Source: Treponema sp. (GTDB lineage: Bacteria; Spirochaetota; Spirochaetia; Treponematales; Breznakiellaceae). From it: a DNA stretch of 32,840 bases. Position 1 is the stretch's first letter; every line of letters starts with the position of its first letter. Of the stretch, positions 17,955 to 26,246 are shown one piece after another. The notes below the pieces were generated by a model. That model made no database searches. It was not told the DNA's origin and worked only from the letters and a program-made list of their open reading frames with translations. A program made the translations under genes and the position numbers. The DNA lies in NCBI GenBank assembly GCA_031265435.1, contig JAISCR010000047.1, positions 1 to 32,840 on the forward strand, given 5' to 3'.

Positions 17955-17966
17955 GCGCCGGTAAGT

Positions 17967-19934
17967 CTAATTGAACAGTTCCCGCAGGGCGGCGCGGTTG
18001 CCCATGCTGTGGGGATCCGCAACGCCCTGATACATCTCTTCGATACGAGTACGGTAGAAGTCCCGTACCCTGTGACGCACCAGTTTCATGGCAGAGTTAA
18101 TCAGACCGTTACTCTCGTCAAAGGCGCCCGGGATGATGGCGAAGGAAGAAGGCCGCCACCGGGGAGGAATGGCCTTACAGCCGGGCAGATGCCGGAAAGC
18201 ACCGAGATCTTCCCGGACAAGATCGATGATCCGGTCAAGGTCGTCATCGGAAAGTACCGTTCTGCCGGCGCGGCCTGAGACAATGCCGGTCTTTTCCGCC
18301 GCGGCCTTGAGTTCCGCGATATTCAGCGTGACAAGGGCTCCGGTAAATTTGCGCTGTTCATTATAGACCATGATCTGATTGACAAAACGGGATGTGTTGA
18401 GCACCGCCTCTTCGATGGTTTCCGGACTGTACTTTTCTCCGCCTGAGGAGATGAGCAGGGCCTTCTCCCGGCCGGTTACCACAAGGAAGCCGTCCTTGTC
18501 CCTGTAACCCAGATCCCCCGACCGGAGACAGCCGTCCCGCAGAGTTTCCGCGGTTGCCTCAGGATTCCTGAAGTAACCCTTCATCACGGAGCCGCCCCGG
18601 GTTACAATCTCCCCAATCTCTCCGGCGGAACATTCCTTACCGTCCTTCATGATCCGCACTTCCAAATCGGGAATGATACTCCCCGACGTACCGAACTTGT
18701 GCCGTTCAGCCGAATTGGCGCAGATGATGGGAGCGTTTTCCGTAAGGCCGTAGCCCTGGTACACCGGCACTCCGATTGCGTTGAAAAATTCCTGCTGCCT
18801 GATCTCCAGCGGCGCGCCGCCGCCGATACAGAACTTGATGTCCCTGCCGAAGAAGGCACGGAGCCCGGGAAAAACAAGAGCATTGACAAGAGCCCTGGGT
18901 AAAAATGTGCTGAAGCGCCGCCAGAGCCCCGGTTTATCAAACCCGTTTCCCGCATATTTTATACCGGCCCTGAGTCCCGCGTTGAAGAGGAAATAGATAA
19001 GTTTCCCCCTGGCCTGAACGCTCCGGATCATCTTCTTCATGAAGCTGCCCGTAAGGGCCGGAATGGTAAGCAGAAAATCGGGATTAACTTCCTGCAGATT
19101 GGACGGCAGATTCCTGAACCCGTCGGAATCCGGAAAGTACATGGCAAGCCCCCGGTAGAGGAATATGTAAAGCCCTACCGTATGGGCAAAAGAATGATCC
19201 AGAGGCAGCATGATGAGGGACTTCCAGCCATGAGGCATATAAACCAGCTCCGCCGAATTGAAGGTATTGTGCAGATAATTCCGGTGGCTCAGCATGATCC
19301 CCCTGGGGTTGCCGGTAGTCCCGCCGGTATAGGAGATCGTTACCGTATCATCGGGAGAGATCGTATCTTCAATTTCATCAAGACTGATTCGCAGTTCCGG
19401 CCCTTCCCCTCCGGCGGCGTCAAGAAGATGCTTCCCCTGGCCAATCAGTTCATCATAATAGAAGAGGTTTTTCCCTTCATGAAAAGAAAATTTCCTGGCA
19501 AGATCTTCGGTATGGGTATTCCTGGGCGAGATACAGACAAGGATGAGGGAACGTAACGCGCCCAATGCCTCCGCTCCCTTCTGGAAGTAATTCTCCGAAA
19601 CCAGAAGAGCCCTGGATTCGGAATGTTCCAGCCGGAAAACCAGTTCCTCCCTGGAAAGTTTGGGGGAAAGAGGCACCGAAATGCAGCCCGCTTTGAGAAG
19701 GCCGAATTCGGAGATAACCCAGGAAGGCCGGCCTTCCGCCAGAATGGAGACGGTATCTCCCTTTTTAAAGTTCATCCGCAAAAGGGAAAGAGCAAAAGCG
19801 GAAGACAGCCTGTCCGCTTCTTTGAAACTTATAGTCTGCCACATACCCCCCGTTTTCCCTCCCAGATAGGGAGCGTTACCGTATTTTTTTGCCCCATTAT
19901 GGAGCAATTCAATAACCGTCTCTATTTTTGCCAC
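17967..19934 (-). CDS. fadD: Long-chain acyl-CoA synthetase (AMP-forming)
   Basis: 655 residues from a GTG start with GGAG 5 bp upstream. It has the P-loop-like TVTISYTGGTTGNPRGIMLS, the core YQGYGLTENAP, the SGDLGYRDKDGFLVVTGREK hinge and the SSGGEKYSPETIE C-terminal lobe. It belongs to the large AMP-binding family of the spirochaete/FadD15 type that activates fatty acids through an acyl-adenylate. Probably membrane-associated in the cytoplasm; no signal peptide. Likely roles are incorporation of exogenous fatty acids into lipids or lipoproteins. A promoter with an overlapping palindrome lies 65 bp upstream. Confidence 0.93.
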   Translation of the reverse strand: MAKIETVIELLHNGAKKYGNAPYLGGKTGGMWQTISFKEADRLSSAFALSLLRMNFKKGDTVSILAEGRPSWVISEFGLLKAGCISVPLSPKLSREELVFRLEHSESRALLVSENYFQKGAEALGALRSLILVCISPRNTHTEDLARKFSFHEGKNLFYYDELIGQGKHLLDAAGGEGPELRISLDEIEDTISPDDTVTISYTGGTTGNPRGIMLSHRNYLHNTFNSAELVYMPHGWKSLIMLPLDHSFAHTVGLYIFLYRGLAMYFPDSDGFRNLPSNLQEVNPDFLLTIPALTGSFMKKMIRSVQARGKLIYFLFNAGLRAGIKYAGNGFDKPGLWRRFSTFLPRALVNALVFPGLRAFFGRDIKFCIGGGAPLEIRQQEFFNAIGVPVYQGYGLTENAPIICANSAERHKFGTSGSIIPDLEVRIMKDGKECSAGEIGEIVTRGGSVMKGYFRNPEATAETLRDGCLRSGDLGYRDKDGFLVVTGREKALLISSGGEKYSPETIEEAVLNTSRFVNQIMVYNEQRKFTGALVTLNIAELKAAAEKTGIVSGRAGRTVLSDDDLDRIIDLVREDLGAFRHLPGCKAIPPRWRPSSFAIIPGAFDESNGLINSAMKLVRHRVRDFYRTRIEEMYQGVADPHSMGNRAALRELFN

Positions 19935-19994
19935 TTTTCTCCACCGTGTTTATAGTTGTGTCTGTCCGTAAAGTAACCGGATGTACCAACAAGA

Positions 19995-20026
19995 CATGAT
20001 TATATCATGAAACTCATGTTTTGCAA
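19995..20026 (-). promoter_or_regulatory. fadD promoter with overlapping palindromic operator
   Basis: On the minus strand TTGCAA (20026-20021), 16-bp spacer, TATAAT (20004-19999). The arms CATGAT (19995-20000) and ATCATG (20004-20009) form a perfect 6-bp palindrome around the -10, and a further CATGA lies in the spacer. A bound repressor would block polymerase directly. Confidence 0.6.
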
Positions 20027-20060
20027 GTAAAATGACAAAAGATGTAAATTTGTAATACTT

Positions 20061-20197
20061 GTTGAAGAAGATATTTACCGCGAAGAAAAAATTCACCGCC
20101 AGGTCGAAGAAGTCGAAGAAGTTTTTAAGAGTCCCTTACTCTTCTCTTAACTTTTTCGACTTATTTGACTTTTTGTGGTAAAAAATTCTTCCAAAAT
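20061..20197. repeat. Palindromic intergenic repeat, copy C (near complete)
   Basis: Left arm CACCGCCAGGTCGAAGAAGT then CGAAGAAGT; inner hairpin AAGAGT (20127-20132) / ACTCTT (20138-20143) with a 5-nt loop; right arm CTTTTTCGACTTATTTGAC followed by TTTTTGTGGTAAAAAATTCT. The outer left end appears partly duplicated (GAAGAAGATATTTACCGCG at about 20064-20082). Confidence 0.85.
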
Positions 20198-20264
20198 ACA
20201 GTAAAGTATTACGGGAAACGAAGGAAAAAAGGGGGAAAGGGCTGGAATTTGGGTAGAGTGGTGA

Positions 20265-20270
20265 TATAAT
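20265..20270 (+). promoter_or_regulatory. Possible -10 element (TATAAT) of the lipoprotein gene
   Basis: Perfect TATAAT but only a weak -35 (CTGGAA at 20242-20247, 17 bp spacing). An in-frame ATG (20278) follows 7 nt after it, while the SD-led ATG is at 20365. Confidence 0.4.
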
Positions 20271-20364
20271 AGGGGAGATGAAGGGAAGAGCGGGAAAAAT
20301 CATGGCGATGATGCTCATAAGAAAAGATAGTAAAACCCACGCGGCGGCTGGAAGGATACACGCC

Positions 20365-21018
20365 ATGAAAAAAATCATTTTTTTTATCTTTTGCCCTATT
20401 CTTATATTATCACATTGCACTTCTGGAACAGTAGTAAAAATAGGCCCGTTATTATTTGAAAAGTATTATAAATATTATACAGAAAATGAGAAGCCTAATA
20501 TGTATTATAATGGTGTCATTCAGGTACTTAATACGAAAAGTGATTTAGATGATATTCCTGAATTTACACCATATATGATTAATGATACCCTGTTTGTTCT
20601 GGATACCAATCCTCAGCTTGGGACATATATTGACAACAGTGATGTTGAAGACAATGATTTGGCCCTTGCGCGCTTAAGATTATTTATTTTCACAAAAAAT
20701 AAAAGCGAAGATTTAAGTTATAAGATTAAGAAGATGGTATTACATACATCCGAATATGTTAAGGACTTTGAAGAATTACGATTTGAATGGGATGATAGAC
20801 CTCATGCCAGGGAAACCGATTTGCTTGATTTTATTAATGACGAATACAGAAGTGCAATAATAGTCGGGGGATATTTATTATTTCCTCGTCCAAAGAACAT
20901 GAAAATGTCAATTTACCTTGAAGTTGAAATCAATGAAGATAACACTATAAGCAGCCATAGTTTTGTGTATCATTATAATCTTAAATTGATAAAAGGATGG
21001 CTTCAGTTATTAAGCTGA
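20365..21018 (+). CDS. Lipoprotein of unknown function
   Basis: 217 residues from the ATG at 20365, preceded by GGAAGGA at 8 nt; the lipoprotein signal MKKIIFFIFCPILILSHC begins here, with Cys18. His just before Cys is unusual but tolerated in loose spirochaete lipoboxes. The mature part is rich in Asp, Asn, Tyr and Ile, has no recognised motif, and looks like a globular periplasmic or surface protein (DDIPEFTPYMINDTLFVLD, KMSIYLEVEINEDN). Codon use and base composition are much more AT-rich than neighbours, as in the next gene, suggesting both arrived together by transfer or evolve under different constraints. Confidence 0.65.
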   Translation: MKKIIFFIFCPILILSHCTSGTVVKIGPLLFEKYYKYYTENEKPNMYYNGVIQVLNTKSDLDDIPEFTPYMINDTLFVLDTNPQLGTYIDNSDVEDNDLALARLRLFIFTKNKSEDLSYKIKKMVLHTSEYVKDFEELRFEWDDRPHARETDLLDFINDEYRSAIIVGGYLLFPRPKNMKMSIYLEVEINEDNTISSHSFVYHYNLKLIKGWLQLLS

Positions 21019-21105
21019 TTCCCATGGCAATTTCCAGGTAGTGGCGTATGGGCTGTTCGGAGAAAGGACAGGGGAAATCAAACTGTTGACTGACAGGGGC
21101 TTAAT

Positions 21106-22479
21106 TTGTTGAAATTGATAAAGCGTATTAAAGTTTGTATTGTTTTTGCTCTACTATCGCCGCTTTTAAGCGGCTGCCTTATCTGGAATGTTGTACTATT
21201 TAAGGATGAACAGCGCTTTATGAATACCGGAAAAGAAGTAAAGATAAACAATGGCACCCTTGTTATAGCCACCACATTTGCTCTTGAAAATCCAAGAAGA
21301 GGGGGATACATATCAATATTTGAATTTGAAAACGGCACATGGGTCGGGAAAAAGACGATTGATACAAAAAAATACTTTAAAGAACCATACCAGGCGCCGA
21401 TGAATGAATGGGGAGTGGAAGCCAGATCTTTTCTGGACGCCGGCGATACTATCATTGCCCTGATGGCTTCAAGTACCCGTATATTCAAAAAAAGCCCTTA
21501 TGAGAAGGCAATACTGATTTTTAAAAAAAACGGAAATGAATGGACGCATCTTGATACAATGTATAAAAGCGATCCTGAGACATTCTATGGTACTTTCATA
21601 AAAGGGAATTTTAGAACCGGCATTAGCGTTGATAAAAATACCGTTATTATTCCCGAGGAGGGAAAAGGTATACATGTATTTGATATACAGGAAAATGAAA
21701 CCAGGGAATACTTAATTCCTGATAGATTTAGTAATACGCATTCAGACGGAGGAGCCGGCATAATCAGGAATGATACGATAATTTTATCAGACATATACCG
21801 TGAAGACGTTAAGTCAAAAAGAAGAGTCAAGGTATATAACCGTAGTGGAGAAAACTGGGAATTGGCATTTATATTTGATGAAAACTCTTTTCCCGAAATC
21901 TGGACAAATCAGGAAGGGCCATTCACCGAAGCCTGGCAGCGCTCCATTATGGGTAGATATATTGGTATATTGGATGGCGGTAACTTATATGCGGGATCGG
22001 ATCAGTGGGTATATTTTTTTAGAAAAGATGAGTATGGTTACACCGTAACACAAAGTATTGACATATCCAATAAAGACAGTGAAAACGATGCGTACATAAT
22101 GGATTTAGTCATAAAAGACGGTATTATGGCGTATGCCCGTGGGGAAAAACTTTACATATATCATACTATCAATGATAGATGGAATTTAACGGATACGATT
22201 GATCTGGGAAAATTACAATCAAACAAAAGAATTATTGACGATGTAAGCCTGGACATTTCCAATGATATTGTGGTGATTGGGTTTGATAATGTACGAAAAG
22301 AATGGGATAGTTCGGATACGATTGCAACTATTCCTTTTCCACCATTCATGTTTAAGAGAAATCCCGGGTCTGTTTATATATTAAAAATACATCCCAATGG
22401 AGGGTATGAGACCCAGGGTATTATCACCAGAAAATATAATCTGTTTGGGAAAGTTAAGTTTGTAAATAACGTGAAATAA
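21106..22479 (+). CDS. Lipoprotein with predicted beta-propeller, unknown function
   Basis: About 457 residues from a TTG (21106, or the adjacent TTG at 21109) with AGGGG upstream. Lipobox LLSGC with Cys24. The mature protein has about six repeats of beta-rich units with a hydrophobic strand, a turn and an aromatic residue: NGTLVIATTFALEN, AGDTIIALMASSTRIF, KNTVIIPEEGKGIHVFD, GGNLYAGSDQWVYFFRKD, KDGIMAYARGEKLYIYH and SNDIVVIGFDNV. This fits an FG-GAP/WD-like propeller as used for protein-protein contacts outside the cell. AT-rich like the preceding lipoprotein and on the same strand 87 bp downstream, so the two may be co-transcribed. Confidence 0.7.
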   Translation: MLKLIKRIKVCIVFALLSPLLSGCLIWNVVLFKDEQRFMNTGKEVKINNGTLVIATTFALENPRRGGYISIFEFENGTWVGKKTIDTKKYFKEPYQAPMNEWGVEARSFLDAGDTIIALMASSTRIFKKSPYEKAILIFKKNGNEWTHLDTMYKSDPETFYGTFIKGNFRTGISVDKNTVIIPEEGKGIHVFDIQENETREYLIPDRFSNTHSDGGAGIIRNDTIILSDIYREDVKSKRRVKVYNRSGENWELAFIFDENSFPEIWTNQEGPFTEAWQRSIMGRYIGILDGGNLYAGSDQWVYFFRKDEYGYTVTQSIDISNKDSENDAYIMDLVIKDGIMAYARGEKLYIYHTINDRWNLTDTIDLGKLQSNKRIIDDVSLDISNDIVVIGFDNVRKEWDSSDTIATIPFPPFMFKRNPGSVYILKIHPNGGYETQGIITRKYNLFGKVKFVNNVK

Positions 22480-22509
22480 AGAATTGCGGGCAACGTCATT
22501 TATTTTTTT
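22464..22509 (+). terminator. Weak terminator overlapping the propeller lipoprotein stop
   Basis: AAATAACGT (22464-22472) pairs with ACGTCATTT (22493-22501) with one mismatch and a 20-nt loop, followed by ATTTTTTTC. The long loop lowers confidence. Confidence 0.3.
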
Positions 22510-22539
22510 CAGCGTCAAAATTTCCCTTAAAGCGGCATG

Positions 22540-22657
22540 TTTTGAAGAAAAAATTTACCACGAGGGCGAATAAGTCGAAGAAGTCAAAGAGAAAACGAGG
22601 CTTTGTACCGGAACTTTTTCGACTTTTTCGACTTTTTGTGGTAAAAATTCTTCCAAA
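22540..22657. repeat. Palindromic intergenic repeat, copy D (most complete)
   Basis: Left end TTTTGAAGAAAAAATTTACC with CACGAGGGCGAATAAGTCGA; right arm CTTTTTCGACTTTTTCGAC, then TTTTTGTGGTAAAAATTCTT and CCAAAA. The outer ends match each other in inverse orientation nearly throughout. The inner hairpin of copies A-C is replaced by unrelated sequence. Confidence 0.85.
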
Positions 22658-22775
22658 ATTTGGTAGTTTTGACGAAAACCGCTTCGCAGTTTTGTCTTGG
22701 AACATGCCGGCAGCGCACATACGGAAGCCGGTATCCGGCTCTGGGAAAGACCGGGAAAAAAAGCTAGGATAAAGC

Positions 22776-23621
22776 ATGAAACAAAAGGCGTCTTTTTCAA
22801 TCGTCCATGAAGATCGGCATATCCTGGCGGTAAACAAGGCCGCGGGGCTGGCCGTGGGAGGAGACCGCTGGGATGAGGAAAAGGAAAGGCTGGACAGGCT
22901 TTTGGAGGCGTTTCTTGCCGGGCGGGACAACGGAGAAAACAAGAGAATCTATACGGTTCACAGGATCGACCGGGATACATCGGGTATTGTGGTTTTTGCC
23001 AAAGATGAAGAAACCCACAGGAGGCTTTCGAGGGCCTTTGAAGGCCGGGAAGTATACAAACGCTACATTGCCGTCATCTGCGGAAGACCGCCCTGGAAGG
23101 AAGAAACCTGCGACCTGCCCCTCCTCCCCAACGGGAACAAGAAGCATCTTACCATCATCGACAGATACAGGGGAAAAAAATCCCTGACCCGCTTCAGGCT
23201 GTTGGGCAGCGCCGGAAACTACAGCGTGGCGGAAGCCATGCCCGAAACCGGCAGAACCCACCAGATCCGCGTTCACCTGGCAGCCCTGGGCTATCCTGTG
23301 GCCTCCGACCCTCTCTACGGTAACGGGAAACCGGTATTCCTTTCCAGCATAAAACGGGACTGGCGGGGGGATCCTTACAGCGAACGGCCCCTCCTTGAGC
23401 GGCTGGGTCTCCACGCCGCAGAACTCGTACTGCCGGTTTCCGGCAGCAATACTGAAAGTCACGTTCCGGGGGAAGTTAATCCTGAAGATTCACTCGAAGA
23501 TGAAACGAAGTTTTATGCGGAAACCCTGCGTCTGTCCGCCCCGTTAAGCCGGGATCTTTCCGCGCTGATCAATCAGATGGAAAAATGCGGAGGGTTTAGC
23601 GTTCAGCCTCAAATATCCTGA
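22776..23621 (+). CDS. RluA-family RNA pseudouridine synthase
   Basis: 281 residues with AGGA before the ATG. The catalytic motif is HRIDRDTSGIVVFAK (Asp65), with the family segments HEDRHILAVNKAAGLAV near the N-terminus, YIAVICG, and ETGRTHQIRVHLAALGYPVA with SDPLYG. There is no N-terminal S4 domain, so it resembles the RluA/TruC-like branch that converts uridine to pseudouridine in rRNA or tRNA. The exact target site cannot be told from sequence. Ordinary GC content resumes here after the AT-rich lipoprotein segment. Confidence 0.9.
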   Translation: MKQKASFSIVHEDRHILAVNKAAGLAVGGDRWDEEKERLDRLLEAFLAGRDNGENKRIYTVHRIDRDTSGIVVFAKDEETHRRLSRAFEGREVYKRYIAVICGRPPWKEETCDLPLLPNGNKKHLTIIDRYRGKKSLTRFRLLGSAGNYSVAEAMPETGRTHQIRVHLAALGYPVASDPLYGNGKPVFLSSIKRDWRGDPYSERPLLERLGLHAAELVLPVSGSNTESHVPGEVNPEDSLEDETKFYAETLRLSAPLSRDLSALINQMEKCGGFSVQPQIS

Positions 23622-23661
23622 GTCTGTACGCAAGGTAACCGGCTTTATGGACAGACCCTGT

Positions 23662-24708
23662 CTAAACGGTCAGCCTGAACGGCCGGACATTGACCCTGTA
23701 ATATCCCGCTTCCTGCCCGGCCCTGCCCCAGCTTCCGGAAAAAAGCATATACGCGCTGATATTTCCCGAACCGGATTCCACCCATTTCAGGGGAAGCCGG
23801 GGGCAGTAAGGGTTAAATTCCTTTGCTTCCCAATATTCTTCAAAATGCACGAGCGAATAGGGCCCCCAGGGTTCGGGAGCTTCAAAGATGATAAGATCCG
23901 TACCATCGGCCGCCGAGAAGTCCTCATGAAGACGCCAGGTCAGTAACAGATACCGTTTAATACTCTTTAGATACACCATATCAGGAATACCAAAAGCCCT
24001 GTAACAGCTTAAAACAGGGATGGCTTCCTGTAGATCACTATGCCAAACCGGTTCCCCTGAACCGGTAAAGGCACTTACCCATTGCCACGCTCCGGCCCGG
24101 ATAATATCTTCTTTGTCTACCCGGCCCAGACGCAGATGAGTGCCGTTATCCCACTGATCCGACGAGATCGCATACACAAAATTGTCCCGCGCGCCGTCAT
24201 TGTTTTTTCCAAAATTGATGAACGCCGGCCCGCCAAAATGATGTCCCGGAAACATGGGCTTTTCAATGGTATGTAACGCCGGAGTCCAGAGGGAACCCCT
24301 GTGGCTTGAATAGATAATCTGCGCGTCACTTCCATGCTGGGATTTTAAACCGAAAGGCGGTATCCTGTTCCTGAGCATATTCTGGAAAGCAAAATACAAA
24401 ACACCATCCACGCATATCATCCCGGAAGGCTTGGGACCATCGCCGCCCCATCCAAGATATTCGTTCATGTGACTGACTTTGGTGATCTTAAAATCCCCAG
24501 GATTTCCGGTAATTTTTTCAACATCCAGACCGCTGAAACTTTCACCCCAGTTTGGATCTCCTGAGGATGTATAGATTTCATCATCATCGGCCCAGGTGAG
24601 AGGAAAGGTATCGCCCTTTATATCCTTTTCGCCATAGGGTATACGGGGCCCCAGCCATTCAAATTTTTTAATAACATCACTCTTCGGAAATTTGCTGAGA
24701 TCAATCAT
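23662..24708 (-). CDS. DUF4185-like predicted five-bladed propeller protein
   Basis: 348 residues with GGAGGA before the ATG. Sequence style matches sugar-related five-bladed propellers and DUF4185: DTFPLTWADDDEIYTSSGDP, GGDGPKPSGMICVDGVLYFA, IIYSSHRGSLWTP, FGGPAFINFGKN, VYAISSDQWDNG, YLLLTWRLHEDF and LIIFEAPEPWGPYSL. No signal peptide, so probably cytoplasmic. It might hydrolyse or bind a carbohydrate, but no catalytic triad can be named with confidence. Transcribed away from the LeuC-type gene. Confidence 0.6.
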   Translation of the reverse strand: MIDLSKFPKSDVIKKFEWLGPRIPYGEKDIKGDTFPLTWADDDEIYTSSGDPNWGESFSGLDVEKITGNPGDFKITKVSHMNEYLGWGGDGPKPSGMICVDGVLYFAFQNMLRNRIPPFGLKSQHGSDAQIIYSSHRGSLWTPALHTIEKPMFPGHHFGGPAFINFGKNNDGARDNFVYAISSDQWDNGTHLRLGRVDKEDIIRAGAWQWVSAFTGSGEPVWHSDLQEAIPVLSCYRAFGIPDMVYLKSIKRYLLLTWRLHEDFSAADGTDLIIFEAPEPWGPYSLVHFEEYWEAKEFNPYCPRLPLKWVESGSGNISAYMLFSGSWGRAGQEAGYYRVNVRPFRLTV

Positions 24709-24850
24709 AATCGGTTATCCTCCAAAAATATTTGTTATGTGAGTCTGTTTCAAATTATCATAACTGTGTCCGGGGAACAAGAAAAATCCGCCCCGGAACA
24801 AGAAACCATGAATCTTTTGGACGATTTCCAATGTTGTTACCGGAAGGCTA

Positions 24851-24880
24851 TTGATACTTCCATATAATTTAACATATACT
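24851..24880 (+). promoter_or_regulatory. Promoter of the LeuCD-type operon
   Basis: TTGATA (24851-24856), 18-bp spacer, TATACT (24875-24880). A small hairpin GAACC-TTC-GGTTC (24892-24904) lies at the start of the predicted leader. Confidence 0.6.
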
Positions 24881-24944
24881 GCACTTACTAAGAACCTTCG
24901 GTTCCCCGACCGCGAAACATGCGTTTTTAATAATGGAGGGTTTT

Positions 24945-26246
24945 ATGGGAAAGACACTGGCGGAGAAGATCTTTGACACCCACACGGTGGACAAACCTTT
25001 TGGGGATACCTGGGTATTAAAACTTGACCGGGTATTCTGTCACGAGATTACCACCCCCATCGCCATCAACGATCTTGTGTCAAAAAATCTTGACAGGGTC
25101 TTTGACGCGGAAAAGATCAAGGCGGTCATCGATCATGTGAGTCCCGCCAAGGATTCCGCCACCGCGGAACAGGGGAAAATTCTGCGGGACTGGGCAAGAA
25201 GGCACAACATCAGGGACTTTTTTGATGTGGGCAGAAACGGCGTATGCCACGCGATCTTCCCGGAGAAAGGTTTTGTGCGTCCCGGTTTTACGGTGATCAT
25301 GGGAGACAGCCACACCTGTACCCACGGGGCCTTCGGGGCCTTTGCCGCCGGGGTCGGCACCACGGATCTGGAAGTAGGCATACTAAAGGGTGTCTGCGCC
25401 TTCAGAAAACCGGAGACTCTCAAAATAAATTTTACCGGTTCGCTGCCCGCCGGTGTCTATGCCAAAGATCTTATCCTTGCGGTGATTGCAAAAACCGGTG
25501 TGGCCGGCGCCACCGGCAGGGTGATGGAGTTCCGGGGGAAGGCCGTGGAAGAGATGAGCATGGAAGGCCGCATGACGATCTGTAACATGGCTGTTGAAGC
25601 GGGGGCTACCAGCGGCGTCTGCATGCCCGACATGGTTACTGTTGACTATCTGTGGAAGTACCTGAAGGAAGGCAGCGACGGACAGAAAAAGTACGCATCA
25701 AAAGAAGAAGCCCTGGCCGAGTTTACACAGTGGCGCAGTGATGAGGACGCGGTATACTCGGGTGTCGTCGATATTCAATGTTCTTCCCTTGAGCCGCTGG
25801 CAACGGTGGAGTACAAGCCCGACAGGATAAAGCCGATTCGGGACTTAAAGGGAACAAGGGTGGATCAGGTGTATATCGGTTCCTGTACCAACGGACGGAT
25901 TGAAGATCTGCGGGCCGCCGCCGCGGTTTTGAAAAACAGAAAGATTGCGGATCATCTGCGGGGAATTCTCGTCCCGGCAACTCAGGATGTGTATGTCAAA
26001 GCCATGGAAGAGGGGCTTATAAAAATCTTTCTGGATTCGGGATTCTGTGTAAGCAATCCCGGCTGCGGCGCATGTCTGGGGATGAGTAACGGCGTTATCG
26101 CCGCCGGGGAAGTCTGCGCTTCCACCACCAACCGCAACTTCTGGGGCCGCATGGGCAAGGGGGGCATGGTTCACCTGATGAGCCCCGCCAGCGCGGCGGC
26201 AACGGCGGTTGCCGGCACAATCGCACGAGCGGAGGATCTGCAATGA
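24945..26246 (+). CDS. leuC: 3-isopropylmalate/homoaconitate-type dehydratase large subunit
   Basis: 433 residues from the ATG at 24945, which has GGAGG at correct spacing; the ATG at 24933 has none. It is an aconitase-superfamily protein of the short LeuC/HACN branch (about 420-430 residues). The 4Fe-4S ligands are Cys314 (GSCTNGR), Cys374 and Cys377 (NPGCGACLG). MGDSHTCTHGAFGAFAAGVG and AGATSGVCMPD are diagnostic. It pairs with the small subunit, overlapping by 4 bp. No leuA, leuB or other leucine gene is near, so the real substrate could be another hydroxy-dicarboxylic acid such as 2,3-dimethylmalate or citramalate; the symbol reflects family only. Confidence 0.85.
   Translation: MGKTLAEKIFDTHTVDKPFGDTWVLKLDRVFCHEITTPIAINDLVSKNLDRVFDAEKIKAVIDHVSPAKDSATAEQGKILRDWARRHNIRDFFDVGRNGVCHAIFPEKGFVRPGFTVIMGDSHTCTHGAFGAFAAGVGTTDLEVGILKGVCAFRKPETLKINFTGSLPAGVYAKDLILAVIAKTGVAGATGRVMEFRGKAVEEMSMEGRMTICNMAVEAGATSGVCMPDMVTVDYLWKYLKEGSDGQKKYASKEEALAEFTQWRSDEDAVYSGVVDIQCSSLEPLATVEYKPDRIKPIRDLKGTRVDQVYIGSCTNGRIEDLRAAAAVLKNRKIADHLRGILVPATQDVYVKAMEEGLIKIFLDSGFCVSNPGCGACLGMSNGVIAAGEVCASTTNRNFWGRMGKGGMVHLMSPASAAATAVAGTIARAEDLQ

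Larger units (their letters stand above)
19935..20364. other. Divergent intergenic region (fadD / lipoprotein)
   Basis: A 430-bp stretch holding, in order, the fadD leader, its promoter with the CATGAT/ATCATG palindrome, a near-complete palindromic repeat (copy C), a TATAAT hexamer at 20265 and an in-frame 29-codon extension of the lipoprotein gene from an ATG at 20278. No other gene is seen. Confidence 0.6.

Noticed and set aside
22555..22980. Open frames running through repeat copy D into the pseudouridine synthase region
   Set aside because: They are low-complexity translations (Lys/Arg- or Phe-rich) of the repeat arms and of the opposite strand, with no recognisable domain.
19960..23642. 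Near-repeat GTCTGTxCGxAAxGTAACCGG at 19960-19980 and 23622-23642
   Set aside because: 18 of 21 matches between two places in a 33-kb window is within what chance alone would give (roughly a few pairs expected), and no third copy was seen.
24725..24753. TTGAAA-17-TATTTT as the promoter of the DUF4185-like gene
   Set aside because: The start it predicts (about 24718) would fall inside the GGAGGA ribosome site, so the real promoter is probably elsewhere.
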